Source of the DNA: Pseudomonadota bacterium
Lineage (GTDB): Bacteria > Pseudomonadota > Gammaproteobacteria > Steroidobacterales > Steroidobacteraceae
Reading direction: 5' to 3'
DNA length: 22,348 nt
NCBI GenBank assembly: GCA_023391815.1
Contig: JAEWAF010000110.1
Span: 1 to 22,348, forward strand
A model generated the notes under the pieces. That model ran no database searches. It worked only from the letters and a program-made list of their open reading frames with translations, and was not told where the DNA came from. The position numbers and the translations under genes are program-made. Positions 22,296-22,348 of this stretch are shown here, one piece after another (positions within the stretch are counted from its first letter, which is position 1; each line of letters opens with the position of its first letter).

Positions 22296-22348
22296 CCTCC
22301 CCCCAACCCCCCACCCCCTGGGAGGGGGGGGTTACAAAATAAATTTTT
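22296..22348 (+). terminator. C/G-tract hairpin with T-run after the NERD-like gene
   Basis: AACCCCCC (22305-22312) can pair with GGGGGGTT (22326-22333), and CCTCCC (22296-22301) can alternatively pair with GGGAGG (22320-22325). A TTTTT run ends the window at 22344-22348. The order suits a Rho-independent terminator of the thr-NERD transcript. Long C and G tracts can also be assembly-error prone, so the exact base count deserves caution. Confidence 0.55.

Noticed and set aside
22296..22333. C- and G-tracts as a possible G-quadruplex or CRISPR-like repeat
   Set aside because: There is a single occurrence with no repeat-spacer pattern. A terminator hairpin with following T-run explains it more simply.

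Overview
This GC-rich, gene-dense window reads as the chromosome of a soil- or water-type gammaproteobacterium. The main evidence is the order thrA-thrB-thrC, with a fused aspartokinase/homoserine dehydrogenase (about 827 aa), a GHMP-type homoserine kinase and a threonine synthase of E. coli-like length. A bacterial Ku/LigD end-joining locus in such a genome would fit lineages such as Steroidobacteraceae, Nevskiales or Xanthomonadales relatives. That lineage guess is inference only. I see no rRNA, tRNA, transposase, integrase or CRISPR array, and composition looks uniform.

Layout. (1) 132-1766: an exported M28 zinc peptidase closed by a strong hairpin. (2) 2120-6346: a tight plus-strand run of a FAD-linked sugar-lactone oxidase, an ASRT-family (sensory rhodopsin transducer-like) beta-sandwich protein, a GH13 trehalose-synthase-like enzyme and a luciferase-like flavin oxidoreductase. 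An ECF-sigma-like motif precedes it. (3) 6347-6788: a convergent gap with no gene I can support. (4) 11689 down to 6789 on the minus strand: ligD, ku, a MerR-type HTH/TPR protein and a small DUF6665-like protein, which form a non-homologous end-joining module. (5) 11834-13584: a diacylglycerol-kinase-family lipid kinase overlapping a metallophosphoesterase, divergent from ligD. (6) 13740-15233: a small lipoprotein, a convergent small unknown protein and a GhrA-like 2-hydroxyacid dehydrogenase. (7) 15421-16734: an ExeA-like P-loop ATPase fused to an FHA domain. (8) 16942-22287: thrA, thrB, thrC and a membrane-anchored NERD-like protein.

How the genes may work together. Regions 2, 4 and 5 put compatible-solute (trehalose) chemistry, redox enzymes, a putative small-molecule sensor, double-strand-break repair and a lipid kinase/phosphatase-like pair next to one another. 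I infer a stationary-phase or desiccation stress island. The least described parts are the ASRT-like protein with no rhodopsin in sight, the HTH-TPR protein attached to ku/ligD, and the FHA-ATPase with an altered Walker B. The thr region is conventional biosynthesis, but it has an unusual hairpin directly before the thrC start and a NERD-like gene attached behind it.
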